Positions 18,867-29,195 of a stretch of 64,000 nucleotides of DNA are shown here, piece after piece. Origin of the DNA: Pseudomonas anguilliseptica (GTDB lineage Bacteria > Pseudomonadota > Gammaproteobacteria > Pseudomonadales > Pseudomonadaceae); NCBI RefSeq assembly GCF_900105355.1, contig NZ_FNSC01000001.1, positions 1,736,001-1,800,000 on the forward strand, written 5' to 3'. The position numbers and the translations under genes were made by a program. The first letter of the stretch is position 1. Each line of letters starts with the position of its first letter. The notes beneath the pieces were generated by a model. It saw only the letters and a program-made list of their open reading frames with translations, had not been told where the DNA came from and did not search any database.

Positions 18867-20132
18867 TTAGAGGAAAACGCCGCGCAGAATGTAGAAGAAC
18901 AGGATCGACAGGGCAGCACCCACGGGCAGGGTAATCAGCCAGGACATAAAGATCTTGCCGATCACGCCCAGGTTCAACGCGCCGATACCGCGGGCCAGGC
19001 CGACACCGAGCACTGCACCGACCAGGGTGTGGGTGGTGGACACTGGCAGGCCGATGGCCGAAGCACCAACCACGGTGGTGACAGTGGCCAGTTCAGCGGC
19101 GAAACCACGGCTTGGGGTCAGCTCGGTGATTTCCTTGCCGATGGTGGCGATCACCTTGTAGCCATAGGTGGCCAGACCAATCACGATACCCACCGCGCCG
19201 AGCAGCAATACCCAGCCAGGCACGGCCGACTTGGCGCCAACGGCCATCTCGCCGCCGGACTGGATCACCCCGACAATCGCTGCCAGTGGGCCGACGGCGT
19301 TGGCCACGTCGTTGGAGCCGTGGGCAAAGGCCATGGCGCAGGCGGTGAAGATCATCAGCACGGCGAAGACCTTCTCCACGCTGGCGTAGTGGAAGTTCTT
19401 GTCCGCTTCGACGTCGATCTTGATCCGACTGAGCAGGACGATACCCAGCAGCATGACCAGGCCGCCAACACCCAGTGAGAGGAAGAAGCCTTCAGTGGCG
19501 GAGAGGTTCAGGCCGATATGCTTGAGGCCCTTGGTCAGGGTCATGATGCTGACCATAAAACCAGTGGCAAACATATACAGCGGCACGAAGCGCTTGCCGT
19601 TGCGGAAGGGGTTGTCGGTGTCGATGATCAGCTTCTGCACGCTGACAAACAGGCCGAAGGCGACGATACCGGACAGCACCGGAGACACTACCCAGCTGGC
19701 CACGATTGGGCCAACGCCGGCCCAGTTCACCGCATCCATGGACACGCCAACGGCGGCAAAGCCGATCACCGCGCCGACGATGGAGTGGGTGGTGGAAACC
19801 GGCCAGCCCTTGGTAGAAGCCACCAGCAGCCAGGTACCAGCCGCCAGCAGGGCCGACATCATGCCCAACACCATCAGGTCTGGGCTGATCATCGACGCAT
19901 CGACGATACCGCTCTTGATGGTTTCGGTGACTTGGCCGCCGGCCAGGTAGGCGCCGGCGAACTCGAAGACCATGGCAATCAGGATCGCCTGTTTGATGGT
20001 CAGGGCTTTGGAGCCCACCGAGGTGCCCATGGCGTTGGCCACGTCGTTGGCGCCCACCCCCCAAGCCATGAAAAAGCCGAAGAGACAGGCAAGCAGCAGC
20101 AATACGAGGCCGTAGTCCGCAATCAGAGACAT
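18867..20132 (-). CDS. pit: Low-affinity inorganic phosphate transporter, PiT family
   Basis: A 421-aa inner-membrane protein with about ten hydrophobic helices and the duplicated PiT signature. GANDVANAMGTSVGS is near residue 27, and GSNDVANAVGPLAA is in the second half. PVSTTHSIVGAVIG and PVSTTHTLVGAVLG form the second repeated motif. It imports phosphate with protons as metal-phosphate. It lies 39 bases after the DUF47 gene, its usual partner. Its 3' end is fused to the argE remnant. Confidence 0.96.
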   Translation of the reverse strand: MSLIADYGLVLLLLACLFGFFMAWGVGANDVANAMGTSVGSKALTIKQAILIAMVFEFAGAYLAGGQVTETIKSGIVDASMISPDLMVLGMMSALLAAGTWLLVASTKGWPVSTTHSIVGAVIGFAAVGVSMDAVNWAGVGPIVASWVVSPVLSGIVAFGLFVSVQKLIIDTDNPFRNGKRFVPLYMFATGFMVSIMTLTKGLKHIGLNLSATEGFFLSLGVGGLVMLLGIVLLSRIKIDVEADKNFHYASVEKVFAVLMIFTACAMAFAHGSNDVANAVGPLAAIVGVIQSGGEMAVGAKSAVPGWVLLLGAVGIVIGLATYGYKVIATIGKEITELTPSRGFAAELATVTTVVGASAIGLPVSTTHTLVGAVLGVGLARGIGALNLGVIGKIFMSWLITLPVGAALSILFFYILRGVFL

Positions 20133-20171
20133 AAATAATTAATCCGTAGATTCCAGAAAGGACACTGGCGC

Positions 20172-20849
20172 TTAGCGCGCCAGCAGTTGTTCCAGTCGGT
20201 TGCCGACACGTTCGGCACGATCGGCTACGTCGCCGATCCATTCGATGATCTTGTAGAGGAACATCACATCAACAGCGGGAAGGTCCTTCTCCAGTTTGAA
20301 CAGCGCACGCCGCACTTCGATCTGCATCTTGTCGGTGTCGCGTTCGATCTGTTCCAGCTCCATGACCATGGATTCGACCAGCGCCGCTTCACGGCCACCA
20401 AAGCCGCTTTCCAGCAGCTCGTCGAGCTCGTTCATGGCTTTCAGGGCCTGGGCGCTGGCATCCACGGTGCGTTGCACAAAGGCGCGCATCAGTGGCTGCA
20501 GAGCCTGCGGAATAGCCATTTCGCGGCCGAGCATGAGGCCGGCGATGTCCTTGGCGCGGTTGGCGACTTTGTCCTGTACACTCAGCAGCTCAAGCAGATC
20601 CGAGCGCGGTACGGGCAGGAACAGGCTCTTGGGCAGGTGCAAACGCACACTTTTCTTGAGCTTGTCGGCCTCATGTTCGAGGCTGGCCATTTCCTGTTGT
20701 ACCTGTTCCACCTTGGCCCAATCTTCCACCATCACGGCATCGAAGAAGGGCACCAGATTGGCTGCGCACTCGTGGGCTTTGGCAAAGTGTTTTTGCATCG
20801 GCCCAATCGGTGAACGGCCAAACAGGCTGGCAAATGGATTGACTGGCAT
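20172..20849 (-). CDS. DUF47 / TIGR00153 PhoU-like protein
   Basis: A 225-aa all-helical protein of the PhoU-like DUF47 family, with paired helical segments (QVQQEMASLEHEADKLK and LEQIERDTDKMQ) that carry the metal-binding E/D pattern. These proteins are cotranscribed with PiT transporters and are thought to regulate them. I chose the ATG at 20849 (MPVNPFASLFGRSP, the conserved start) over a longer frame reaching 20984. Confidence 0.92.
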   Translation of the reverse strand: MPVNPFASLFGRSPIGPMQKHFAKAHECAANLVPFFDAVMVEDWAKVEQVQQEMASLEHEADKLKKSVRLHLPKSLFLPVPRSDLLELLSVQDKVANRAKDIAGLMLGREMAIPQALQPLMRAFVQRTVDASAQALKAMNELDELLESGFGGREAALVESMVMELEQIERDTDKMQIEVRRALFKLEKDLPAVDVMFLYKIIEWIGDVADRAERVGNRLEQLLAR

Positions 20850-20961
20850 AGGGTGAGCCCCGGCGTTAAGAAGGCGGCAAGTATACGGATCAGTCCGCAG
20901 GCTCGCCAGCGCATGTAATCGGACTGTCACAATTTCATAGTAGGCGTTGATTCCCACCATC

Positions 20962-22326
20962 ATGAACAAAGAAACCGAAATCAAACTGCGGGTTAGCCGT
21001 GAAACCCTGGCCGCCCTGCGTGATCACCCGTTGCTGAAGAAGCGCAACAAGAGTGGTTGGGATCAGCGCGAACTGTTCAATCAGTACTTCGATACCCCCG
21101 AGCGTGATCTGGCCGCCGCCAAGGTGGCCCTGCGCGTGCGGCGTGACGGTGAGCAGTTTATTCAGACCCTGAAAACCCGCGGGCAGAGCGTGGCCGGCTT
21201 GTCGGAACGCAATGAGTGGGACTGGTATCTGGCCAAGGCCAAGCTGGACCTGAAGAAACTTGATGACAGCTGCTGGCCGGTGGCTCTGGCCGAACTGGAC
21301 AAGAAGCAGCTGGTGCCGATCTTCACCACCGACTTTATTCGCGAGAAGGCGGAAATCGCCTGGGGCCGTGGCAAGGCCAAGGTAGTGATCGAAGCCGCGC
21401 TGGACCTGGGCAAGGTGATTGCCGGCGAAGGCGAAGAGGAAATCTGCGAGCTGGAGCTGGAGCTGCGTCAGGGTGAACCTGAGGCGCTGTTGGAATTTGC
21501 CGCCGAGCTGGCGGCTGACCTGGCGCTGATGCCCTGCGATATCAGCAAGGCTGAGCGCGGTTATCGCCTGTTCGATGCTGGCAGCTACAGCCTGAGTCTG
21601 CCGGCGCCAAGCCTAAGCGCGGAAACCAGCCTGGATGACAGCGTTGCGGCATTGGCTTGGCACCTGCTGGGCAGTAGCCAGCGTCTGGCCGAGCAGTACC
21701 GCTTCAATGGCCACTGGCGTTTGCTGGTCGACTGGTTGGAGCAACTGATCGGCCTGCGCGCACTGCTCAGCAGTCTTGGTCAGGCCGCGCCGCGTGCCAG
21801 CAGCCATGCTTTGCGTGAGCTATTGGATGGCTTGCTGCTGGAATGGCGTCCGCGCGTCCTGGCTGGCCAGGACGATGACAGCCTGCGCAAAAACGCCCCG
21901 GCGTTGTTCGCCGCTGAACTGCAGGGCAATCGCTGGGGCCTGTTCTCGCTGAACCTGTCGCGCTGGCTGTTGGCCCGCAGCTGGACTGTGGAGCGCAACA
22001 ACCGGGGCAATCGCCAGGGCGCTGCGCCACTGGGCAACTGGTTGCCGACGCTGATTGCTGAAGAGGGCGCGGCCCTGCAGTTGCGCCGTTATCAGCAGCA
22101 GCCGGAAGACCTCGCCGAACAGCTGCCGCGTATTGAGCGCTTGCTGGTCTGGCTGCATCTGGCCCGCGAGGTGCTGGAGGTGGCGGAAGTCGACCGTCTG
22201 TACGGTGAGCTAAACAAGTTGGTTGAATTGGCCAACCAGCCCATCGATCCAGACGTGCTGGCTGCGCGCAAGGCGCAGCTGCTGACCATCGGCTCCCTCA
22301 AGGCCTGGCGTCAGTTGGTCAAGTAA
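20962..22326 (+). CDS. CYTH-CHAD domain protein (triphosphate tunnel metalloenzyme)
   Basis: A 454-aa protein. The N-terminal CYTH domain (residues 1-200) has the ExExK start (Glu4, Glu6, Lys8) and the alternating charged strands of a triphosphate tunnel, probably an inorganic triphosphatase. A CHAD domain follows (about residues 220-450), an all-helical His/Arg-rich module thought to bind polyphosphate. The start is ATG 20962, because the upstream TTG at 20947 gives a non-conserved extension. It is divergent from pit-DUF47, so phosphate and polyphosphate functions cluster here. Confidence 0.9.
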   Translation: MNKETEIKLRVSRETLAALRDHPLLKKRNKSGWDQRELFNQYFDTPERDLAAAKVALRVRRDGEQFIQTLKTRGQSVAGLSERNEWDWYLAKAKLDLKKLDDSCWPVALAELDKKQLVPIFTTDFIREKAEIAWGRGKAKVVIEAALDLGKVIAGEGEEEICELELELRQGEPEALLEFAAELAADLALMPCDISKAERGYRLFDAGSYSLSLPAPSLSAETSLDDSVAALAWHLLGSSQRLAEQYRFNGHWRLLVDWLEQLIGLRALLSSLGQAAPRASSHALRELLDGLLLEWRPRVLAGQDDDSLRKNAPALFAAELQGNRWGLFSLNLSRWLLARSWTVERNNRGNRQGAAPLGNWLPTLIAEEGAALQLRRYQQQPEDLAEQLPRIERLLVWLHLAREVLEVAEVDRLYGELNKLVELANQPIDPDVLAARKAQLLTIGSLKAWRQLVK

Positions 22327-22339
22327 GCGCCCGGTCTTT

Positions 22340-22465
22340 TGTGGGAGGCGCTGGGCGGCATTCCGCTTTAGCGGCGAGCCTGTTGTTTTTGTCGCGGCTA
22401 CGACTGCATGGATGCAGGAGGTAGTGCGAAGCAGGATGCCCAAGCCGAAAGCCCCTCCCACCTAT
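22340..22465. repeat. REP-like palindromic intergenic sequence
   Basis: TGTGGGAGGCGC near 22341 is matched in inverse orientation by GCCCCTCCCACC near 22451-22462, with GGCGGCATTCCGC and TTAGCGGCGAG between. It sits between the convergent CYTH-CHAD gene and the polyamine-binding protein gene. It resembles the 'GTGGGAGGGGCTTTAGC' type of Pseudomonas repeat but is degenerate. Confidence 0.4.
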
Positions 22466-22475
22466 CTGTTTTCAT

Positions 22476-23534
22476 TCAACTGCCATCACGAAAGCGCGCC
22501 CAGACCGCGTCGCGGATCGCGCCGTGTTTTTCGGGCAGGGTTTCCAGCGGATGCAGGCGGCGCTTGGTGTCACTATCCGGGTAGAGACCGGGTTGGTTGC
22601 GCAGGGTTTCGTCGAGAAACTCGCGGGAATCGGCATTGCCGCTGGGGTACAGGGTTTCGGCTGTAATCAGCGCGGCCACTTCAGGTTGCATCAAGTAATC
22701 GATAAAGCGGTGCGCGAGGTCGGGGCGTTTGGCGCTGCTGGGGATCACCAGGTTGTCGATAAACAGGACTGAGCCTTCGTCAGGCACCAAAAAACGCACC
22801 GGCTGGCCTGCGTCAGCCGCCGCCAGCGCGTCGCCGACCCAGGCCATGGCTACACACAGTTTGCCTTGGTTGAGGTCATCAATGTAACGCTCGCTGTCGA
22901 CATAGCGCAGGTTTGGCCGCAAGCCATCCAGCACCTGGCTTGAGCGCTCAATACGGCTCGGTGCGCTGCGCGCCAGGCTGCGACCTTGGTAGTTGAGCAG
23001 CAAAGTCAGGGTTTCATCGGGGGCGTCAAGCACGCTGATGCCGCAGCTTGCCAAGCGCGAACTCTGCTCGGCATCGAACGGCAGGCTCCAACTATTGGGC
23101 AGCGGGCCGCCGAAGGCCGCTTCAGCTTGTGGGGTATTGATCGCCAAGCCCACTGCACCCCAGAGATAGGGCACGGCGTGACGATTGGCTGGATCGCGCG
23201 CAGCCAAGGTGCTGAGCAGATGTTTATCCAGGTGCTTACGGTGCGGCAATTGGGTGAAATCCAATGGCTGGATCAAGCCCTTCTTGATCAGGCCGGGCAG
23301 GGAATCATGGGACGGCACCGTCACATCAATCGCTTCTCCGCTGGCCAGCGCCGCATCCAGCTCTTCAGCGGTGCTGAAGAGCTGGTAATCGACGCGAATG
23401 CCGGTTTTCGCCTCGAAATCCTTGAGTGCCTGTGGGGCGATGTAGTCGTTCCAGCTGTAGACGCGAATCACCTCCTCGGCGCTGGCCAGCAGCGGCGTCA
23501 GGGCAAGCAGCAGTAAGGCAAACAGGCGTGGCAT
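22476..23534 (-). CDS. Periplasmic polyamine-binding protein, PotF-like
   Basis: A 352-aa protein with a signal peptide (MPRLFALLLLALTPLLASA) and a PotF/SpuD-type body that starts IRVYSWNDYIAPQALKDFEAKTG. It is much more divergent from SpuD and SpuE than they are from each other; for example the GYD/VVVPSN segment has become AIDVTVPSHDSL. Position next to spuI matches P. aeruginosa PA0295. I chose the ATG at 23534, after which the signal peptide begins. It is convergent with no transporter gene and on the same strand as spuI, 226 bases downstream of it. Confidence 0.85.
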   Translation of the reverse strand: MPRLFALLLLALTPLLASAEEVIRVYSWNDYIAPQALKDFEAKTGIRVDYQLFSTAEELDAALASGEAIDVTVPSHDSLPGLIKKGLIQPLDFTQLPHRKHLDKHLLSTLAARDPANRHAVPYLWGAVGLAINTPQAEAAFGGPLPNSWSLPFDAEQSSRLASCGISVLDAPDETLTLLLNYQGRSLARSAPSRIERSSQVLDGLRPNLRYVDSERYIDDLNQGKLCVAMAWVGDALAAADAGQPVRFLVPDEGSVLFIDNLVIPSSAKRPDLAHRFIDYLMQPEVAALITAETLYPSGNADSREFLDETLRNQPGLYPDSDTKRRLHPLETLPEKHGAIRDAVWARFRDGS

Positions 23535-23726
23535 GGAGATCTCCCGAGCAAGTTGATGTCGCGTCAGTAGGAATTCGCGGCGCAGCTTAGGCGTTATCGC
23601 GCCATGATGTGGATAAATATGGCATGTGCTGCGCAGTGGGCGTAATAAAGAATGGCCAGGAGCCATTATTAACGTCGCGAGGCGACGGCCCGCAGGGTGG
23701 CCGCCATGGAGGGCAGGCCATAAAAA

Positions 23727-23750
23727 AACGCCGGCTCAAGGGCCGGCGTT
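23727..23750 (-). terminator. Intrinsic terminator of spuI
   Basis: Perfect 9-bp stem (AACGCCGGC / GCCGGCGTT) around a six-base loop. On the minus strand it is followed by a run of T (the A-tract at 23722-23728 on the plus strand). It starts 11 bases after the spuI stop codon. Confidence 0.9.
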
Positions 23751-23760
23751 GGGCGTTGCG

Positions 23761-25137
23761 TCAAACCGTGTGCAGGTACCAGTTGTATTCAAGGTCAGAG
23801 ATCGAGTTTTCGAACTCGGCCAGCTCGCTTTCTTTACAGGCCACGAAGATGTCGATGTATTTCGGGTCGATGTAGCGTGCCAATACTTCGCTGTCGTCCA
23901 GCTCGCGCAGGGCGTCACGCAGGTTGTTCGGCAGGCTTTGCTCGTTCTGCTCGTAGGAGTTGCCTTCTACCGGTGCGTTTGGCTCGATCTTGTTGGTCAG
24001 GCCGTGGTGCACGCCCGCCAGTACGGCCGACATCAGCAGGTAGGGGTTGGCGTCGGCGCCGGCCACGCGGTGCTCAATGCGCACGGCATCGGCTGTGTCA
24101 TTGGGTACGCGCAGCGCAACGGTGCGATTGTCGATGCCCCAGCACGGCGAGTTCGGCACATAGTATTGCGCGCCGAAACGACGGTAGGAGTTGACGTTCG
24201 GGCAGAGGAAGGCCATCGAGGCCGGCATGGTTTCCAGCACCCCGCCAATGGCGTGGCGCAGGGCGTCATTCTGCACTGGGTCGTCGCAGGCGAAGATGTT
24301 GTTGCCCTGCTTGTCGAGAATCGAGATATGCACGTGCAGCCCGTTACCCGCCTGGTTGGGGTAGGGCTTGGCCATAAAGGTGGTGTCCATCTCATGGTCA
24401 TAGGCGATGTTCTTGATCAGGCGCTTGAGCAGTAGCGCGTGGTCGCAGGCCTTGATCGGGGCGGCGACGTGGTGAAGGTTGACCTCGAATTGCGCTGGAG
24501 CGCTTTCCTTGACGATGGCGTCAGCAGGGATGCCCTGCTCCTTGGCGCCTTCGAGGATGTCCTGCAGGCACTCGGCGTATTCGTCGAGGTCATCGATCAG
24601 GTACACCTGGGTCGACTGTGGGCGTTTGCCCGACAGCGGCGACAGTGGTGGCTGTGGACGGCCGTTCACGTTGGCCTGGTCGATCAGGTAGAACTCGATT
24701 TCGAAGGCTGCGCAAATGGTAAGGCCCAGTTCGTCGAACTTCGTAACCACCTGGCGCAACACTTCCCGTGGGTCGGCAAAGAACGGCTCGCCTTCCATTT
24801 CATGCATGGTCATCAACAGCTGCGCGGTTGGGCGCTTCTGCCATGGTTCATTGCTCAGGGTGTTGGGGATGGGAAAGCAGACCCGGTCGGCGTCGCCGAT
24901 ATCCAGACCTAGGCCGGTGCTTTCCACCGTCGAGCCGTTGATATCCAGGGCGAACAGCGAAGCCGGGAGATTAATGCCGCGCTCGTAAACCTTATGCAGG
25001 CTCGCACGCTCGATACGCTTGCCGCGCACCACACCATTCATATCTGCGATCAGAAGGTCGACGAACAGGACCTCAGGATGTTTCTTAAGGAACGCGTTCG
25101 CTTCGTTAAGCTGAACGGCACGCGGGGGTACCGACAT
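23761..25137 (-). CDS. spuI: Gamma-glutamylpolyamine synthetase SpuI (glutamine-synthetase family)
   Basis: A 458-aa member of the type-I glutamine-synthetase fold that ligates glutamate to putrescine or other polyamines using ATP. Visible motifs are the N-terminal LFVDLLIADMNGVVRGKRI, the metal-site segment AAFEIEFYL, the ATP-site segment AGNGLHVHISI and RRFGAQYYVPNSPCWG. It is divergent from spuA across a 276-base control region. With SpuB it provides two paralogous ligases (about half identical by eye), probably with different amine preferences. Confidence 0.93.
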   Translation of the reverse strand: MSVPPRAVQLNEANAFLKKHPEVLFVDLLIADMNGVVRGKRIERASLHKVYERGINLPASLFALDINGSTVESTGLGLDIGDADRVCFPIPNTLSNEPWQKRPTAQLLMTMHEMEGEPFFADPREVLRQVVTKFDELGLTICAAFEIEFYLIDQANVNGRPQPPLSPLSGKRPQSTQVYLIDDLDEYAECLQDILEGAKEQGIPADAIVKESAPAQFEVNLHHVAAPIKACDHALLLKRLIKNIAYDHEMDTTFMAKPYPNQAGNGLHVHISILDKQGNNIFACDDPVQNDALRHAIGGVLETMPASMAFLCPNVNSYRRFGAQYYVPNSPCWGIDNRTVALRVPNDTADAVRIEHRVAGADANPYLLMSAVLAGVHHGLTNKIEPNAPVEGNSYEQNEQSLPNNLRDALRELDDSEVLARYIDPKYIDIFVACKESELAEFENSISDLEYNWYLHTV

Positions 25138-25413
25138 GATGCAACACCTTTTATGTTAAAAATATCAATCATGCAACTGCGCGGGTGTGAGTCAATCTTA
25201 AACACCAGATGCTGTCAAGAGAGGCGCATTTTGCCCCAAAAGGGGGCTTGGTGGCCAGTTTTAGGGCATTGCAGGGCAGTGCAGCCCTGCTCAAAGCCTT
25301 GTCTGCCGGGGTGCTCAGTCGGGTGTGTTCAATTTTTTACATGACTATTGTGAAAAAAAATGAACAAGGCTAAGCTCGGTCGAAACCCATAACAGCAATA
25401 AAACGGGTGTCTC
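25138..25413. promoter_or_regulatory. spuI-spuA divergent control region
   Basis: 276 bases between divergent start codons. They include a G/C-rich near-palindrome (CAGGGCAGTGCAGCCCTG near 25274) and an A/T-rich stretch ending in an eight-A run near 25354-25361. Both promoters must lie here. I could not identify a definite sigma-54 or sigma-70 box. Confidence 0.55.
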
Positions 25414-26166
25414 ATGTCGCGCCAGCCGATTATCGGCGTTAGTGCCTGCACCAAGCAGATCGGGCACAACATCTACCACACCGCAGGCGATAAATACTTG
25501 CAGGCCATCGTTCAGGTGGTTGGCGGTATGCCAGTGATCATTCCCGCACTGGGCGAGCAGCTTGATCAGGCTTACCTGTTGCAGCACCTCGATGGCCTGG
25601 TGTTTACCGGCTCGCCATCCAACGTTGAACCACGCCACTATGCTGGCGATGCCAGCGAACCCGGCACCGCCCATGACCCGGCGCGTGACAGTACGACTCT
25701 TCCTTTGATTAAAGCAGCAATTGTCGCCGGTATCCCGGTGCTCGGTATTTGCCGTGGCTTTCAGGAGATGAATGTGGCCTTCGGTGGCGCGCTGCACCAG
25801 CGTGTACACGAGGTTGCAGGGCTGATGGATCACCGCGAGCCCGGTGACCTGTCCGCAGAACAGCAATATGGCCTGCGTCACGCGCTGCATGTGCAGCCGG
25901 GCGGGCTGCTCGCCGGCATCGGCTTGCCGGACGAGATTCAAGTCAATTCCATTCATGGCCAGGGCGTTCAGCGTCTGGCGCCGGGCCTTCGCGTAGAAGC
26001 ACTAGCGCCTGACGGGTTGATCGAAGCCTTCTCCGTCGAAGGTGCCAAAAGCTTTGCATTGGGGGTGCAATGGCACCCTGAATGGCAGGTACGATCCAAC
26101 CCGAATTATCTCGCCATCTTCCAGGCCTTTGGTGGGGCTTGCAGGAAGAAGGCGGGGCAACGCTGA
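25414..26166 (+). CDS. spuA: Gamma-glutamyl-GABA hydrolase SpuA/PuuD
   Basis: A 250-aa class-I glutamine-amidotransferase-like hydrolase. The nucleophile is Cys113 in LGICRGFQE, and the catalytic His-x-Glu pair is in VQWHPEWQ. It removes glutamate from gamma-glutamyl-GABA late in gamma-glutamylated putrescine catabolism. It is the first gene of spuABCDEFGH. A small hairpin (GCCGAC / GTCGGC, 26167-26187) lies just after its stop. Confidence 0.94.
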   Translation: MSRQPIIGVSACTKQIGHNIYHTAGDKYLQAIVQVVGGMPVIIPALGEQLDQAYLLQHLDGLVFTGSPSNVEPRHYAGDASEPGTAHDPARDSTTLPLIKAAIVAGIPVLGICRGFQEMNVAFGGALHQRVHEVAGLMDHREPGDLSAEQQYGLRHALHVQPGGLLAGIGLPDEIQVNSIHGQGVQRLAPGLRVEALAPDGLIEAFSVEGAKSFALGVQWHPEWQVRSNPNYLAIFQAFGGACRKKAGQR

Positions 26167-26209
26167 GCCGACTATATATAGGTCGGCTCTCACCAACCCT
26201 GAGGTCTCT

Positions 26210-27568
26210 ATGAGTACCAAACTAGACCAGCTTTCGAGCTGGCTGAAAGAACGCAAAATCACCGAAGTTGAATGCCTGATCAGCGATCTTACCGGCATTG
26301 CCCGTGGCAAGATTTCGCCGACCAACAAGTTCCTCGACGAGAAGGGCATGCGCCTCCCCGAGAGTGTGCTGCTGCAGACCGTGACCGGCGACTACGTCGA
26401 GGACGACATCTATTACGACCTGCTCGACGAAGCGGACATCGATATGTTCTGCCGCCCGGACGAGAACGCCGTATTCCTCGTGCCCTGGGCCATTGAGCCG
26501 ACTGCGATGGTGATCCACGACACCTTCGACAAGCAGGGCAACCCGATTGAGCTGTCGCCGCGCAACATTCTCAAGAATGTGCTCAAGCTCTACGCGGACA
26601 AGGGCTGGAAGCCAATCGTCGCGCCGGAAATGGAGTTCTACCTGACCAAGCGCAACAGCGACCCGGATTTTCCACTGGTCGCCCCGATGGGTCGTTCCGG
26701 TCGTCCGGAAGTGGGCCGTCAGTCGTTCTCCATTGATGCCGCCAACGAATTCGATCCGCTGTTTGAAGACGTGTACGACTGGTGCGAAATCCAGGGCCTG
26801 GATCTCGACACGCTGATCCATGAAGACGGTCCGGCGCAGATGGAGATCAACTTCCGTCACGGCGAGGCCCTGCACCTAGCCGACCAGATCACCGTGTTCA
26901 AGCGCACCATGCGTGAAGCCGCGCTCAAGCACGATGTGGCCGCCACCTTTATGGCCAAGCCGATTACCGATCAGCCGGGCAGCGCGATGCACATCCACCA
27001 GAGCGTGGTTGACATCAAAACCGGCAAGAACCTGTTCTCCAATCCGGATGGCAGCATGAGCGAGCTGTTCATGCTGCACATCGGTGGCCTGCAGAAATAC
27101 ATCCCCGAGCTGTTGCCGCTGTTCGCACCGAACGTCAACTCGTTCCGCCGCTTCCTGCCCGATACCTCGGCGCCGGTGAACGTCGAGTGGGGCGAAGAGA
27201 ACCGCACTGTGGGCCTGCGTGTACCGGAAGCCGGGCCGCAAAACCGCCGCGTGGAAAACCGCCTGGCCGGTGCCGATGCCAACCCTTACCTGGTGCTGGC
27301 GGCTTCGCTGCTGTGCGGCTACATGGGCATGGTCGGCGACTTCAAACCAAGCGCGCCGGTCAAGGGCCGCGCCTACGAACGTCGCAACCTGCGCCTGCCG
27401 ATCACCATCGAGCACGCCCTGGAGCGCATGGAAGCCTGTAAGGAAGCGGAGAAATACCTCGGCGACAAGTTCATGCGCGGCTATGTCGCGGTGAAGCGCG
27501 CCGAGCACGAGAACTACAAGCGGGTCATCAGCTCCTGGGAGCGTGAGTTCCTGCTGCTGTCGGTGTAA
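26210..27568 (+). CDS. spuB: Gamma-glutamylpolyamine synthetase SpuB (glutamine-synthetase family)
   Basis: A 452-aa glutamine-synthetase-fold ligase that attaches glutamate to polyamines. Motifs are [15 protein letters not shown] at the N-terminus, APEMEFYL for the metal site, [11 protein letters not shown] for ATP/glutamate binding and [11 protein letters not shown] near the C-terminus. I chose ATG 26210, 43 bases after spuA, with GAGGT upstream. A longer frame from 26042 would overlap spuA. SpuB is the second gene of the spu operon. Confidence 0.94.
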   Translation: MSTKLDQLSSWLKERKITEVECLISDLTGIARGKISPTNKFLDEKGMRLPESVLLQTVTGDYVEDDIYYDLLDEADIDMFCRPDENAVFLVPWAIEPTAMVIHDTFDKQGNPIELSPRNILKNVLKLYADKGWKPIVAPEMEFYLTKRNSDPDFPLVAPMGRSGRPEVGRQSFSIDAANEFDPLFEDVYDWCEIQGLDLDTLIHEDGPAQMEINFRHGEALHLADQITVFKRTMREAALKHDVAATFMAKPITDQPGSAMHIHQSVVDIKTGKNLFSNPDGSMSELFMLHIGGLQKYIPELLPLFAPNVNSFRRFLPDTSAPVNVEWGEENRTVGLRVPEAGPQNRRVENRLAGADANPYLVLAASLLCGYMGMVGDFKPSAPVKGRAYERRNLRLPITIEHALERMEACKEAEKYLGDKFMRGYVAVKRAEHENYKRVISSWEREFLLLSV

Positions 27569-27663
27569 CCGTTAGGTGGCTGGCGTGGGTGATCCCTGCG
27601 CCAGTCACTGCCAAGAATTTTTATCGGGCTGCAACGCGCAGCCTGTGTAAGCAAGGTGTCGTT

Positions 27664-29037
27664 ATGAACAGTCAAGTGACCAACCCGAAAACCCGCGAGT
27701 GGCAGGCCATGAGCCGCGAACACCACCTCGCGCCGTTCAGCGATTTCAAACAGCTGGCGGAAAGTGGGCCGCGCATCATTACCCAGGCTGACGGGGTGTA
27801 CCTGTGGGACAGCGAGGGCAACAAGATCCTCGATGCCATGGCCGGGCTCTGGTGTGTGGCGATCGGCTATGGTCGAAAGGAGCTGGCAGACGCCGCGGCG
27901 AAACAGATGCAAGAGCTGCCCTACTACAACATGTTCTTCCAGACCGCCACGCCGCCCGCGCTGGAACTGGCCAAGGCGATTTCTGAGCTGGCTCCGGCCG
28001 GCATGAACCACGTGTTTTTCACCGGTTCGGGTTCGGAAGGCAACGACACCATGCTGCGTATGGTGCGCCATTACTGGGCGATCAAGGGGCAGCCGAACAA
28101 GAAGGTGATCATCAGTCGGGTGAACGGTTACCACGGCTCCACCGTGGCTGGCGCCAGCCTGGGTGGCATGCAGTACATGCATGAGCAGGGCGACCTGCCG
28201 ATTCCGGGCATCGTGCACATCCCCCAGCCGTACTGGTTCGGTGAAGGCGGCGATATGAGCCCCGAAGCGTTCGGTATCTGGGCCGCCGACCAGCTGGAGC
28301 AGAAGATCCTCGAAGTCGGCGAAGAGAATGTCGCCGCCTTTATCGCCGAGCCGATCCAGGGCGCGGGCGGCGTGATCATTCCGCCGGACAGCTACTGGCC
28401 GCGCATCCGCGAAATCCTTGCCAAGTACGACATCCTGTTTATCGCCGATGAAGTGATCTGCGGTTTCGGTCGTACCGGCGAGTGGTTCGGCAGCGATTAT
28501 TTCGGCAACACCCCGCACATGATGACCATCGCCAAGGGCCTGACCAGCGGCTACATCCCCATGGGTGGGCTGATTGTGCGCGACGATATCGTCGAGGTGC
28601 TCAATCAGGGCGGAGACTTCAACCACGGTTTTACCTATTCCGGGCACCCAGTGGCTGCTGCGGTGGCTCTGGAGAACCTGCGCATTCTGCGTGAAGAAAA
28701 GATTGTTGAACGGGTCAAGGCAGAAACGGCACCGTACTTGCAGAAGCGTTTGCGTGAGCTGGCCGATCACCCGCTGGTGGGTGAAGTGCGTGGCGTCGGC
28801 ATGTTGGGCGCCATCGAGCTGGTGCAGGACAAGGCCAGCCGCAAGCGCTTCAGCGCAGATGTGGGCGTTGGCATGATCTGCCGCGGTCACTGCTTTAATA
28901 ATGGTCTGATCATGCGCGCCGTAGGCGACACCATGATCATTTCGCCGCCGCTGGTAATCAGCTTTGCTGAGATCGACGAGCTGCTGGAAAAGGCCCGAAG
29001 ATGCCTCGATCTGACCGCTGCAGAGGTGCTGGTTTAA
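27664..29037 (+). CDS. spuC: Polyamine:pyruvate aminotransferase SpuC
   Basis: A 457-aa class-III PLP aminotransferase that oxidises the terminal amine of putrescine, cadaverine or gamma-glutamylpolyamines with pyruvate as acceptor. The PLP lysine is Lys291 in [10 protein letters not shown]. The phosphate-cup segment is [10 protein letters not shown] (residues 120-129), and [11 protein letters not shown] carries the conserved Asp. ATG 27664 is preceded by CAAGGTG. It ends 158 bases before spuD, the largest gap in the operon, so an internal promoter is possible. Confidence 0.95.
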   Translation: MNSQVTNPKTREWQAMSREHHLAPFSDFKQLAESGPRIITQADGVYLWDSEGNKILDAMAGLWCVAIGYGRKELADAAAKQMQELPYYNMFFQTATPPALELAKAISELAPAGMNHVFFTGSGSEGNDTMLRMVRHYWAIKGQPNKKVIISRVNGYHGSTVAGASLGGMQYMHEQGDLPIPGIVHIPQPYWFGEGGDMSPEAFGIWAADQLEQKILEVGEENVAAFIAEPIQGAGGVIIPPDSYWPRIREILAKYDILFIADEVICGFGRTGEWFGSDYFGNTPHMMTIAKGLTSGYIPMGGLIVRDDIVEVLNQGGDFNHGFTYSGHPVAAAVALENLRILREEKIVERVKAETAPYLQKRLRELADHPLVGEVRGVGMLGAIELVQDKASRKRFSADVGVGMICRGHCFNNGLIMRAVGDTMIISPPLVISFAEIDELLEKARRCLDLTAAEVLV

Positions 29038-29195
29038 GGTTTAATAATCTTTGGTTTCAGATGCTTACGTCTGAATGTTGTCAGCCGGGGTGTGACCTTG
29101 CCAGACTGCGCTAATGCGTAGGTCAGGCTCACCTGAAGGTGTTGCAGATGGCTGCGCATCTTTCGGATATGACTACAACAACAGGAGCTGTACGC

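Noticed and set aside
18231..19478. A 415-codon plus-strand frame
   Set aside because: Antisense to argE and pit; mostly Ser/Arg/Pro- and His/Asp-rich artefact.
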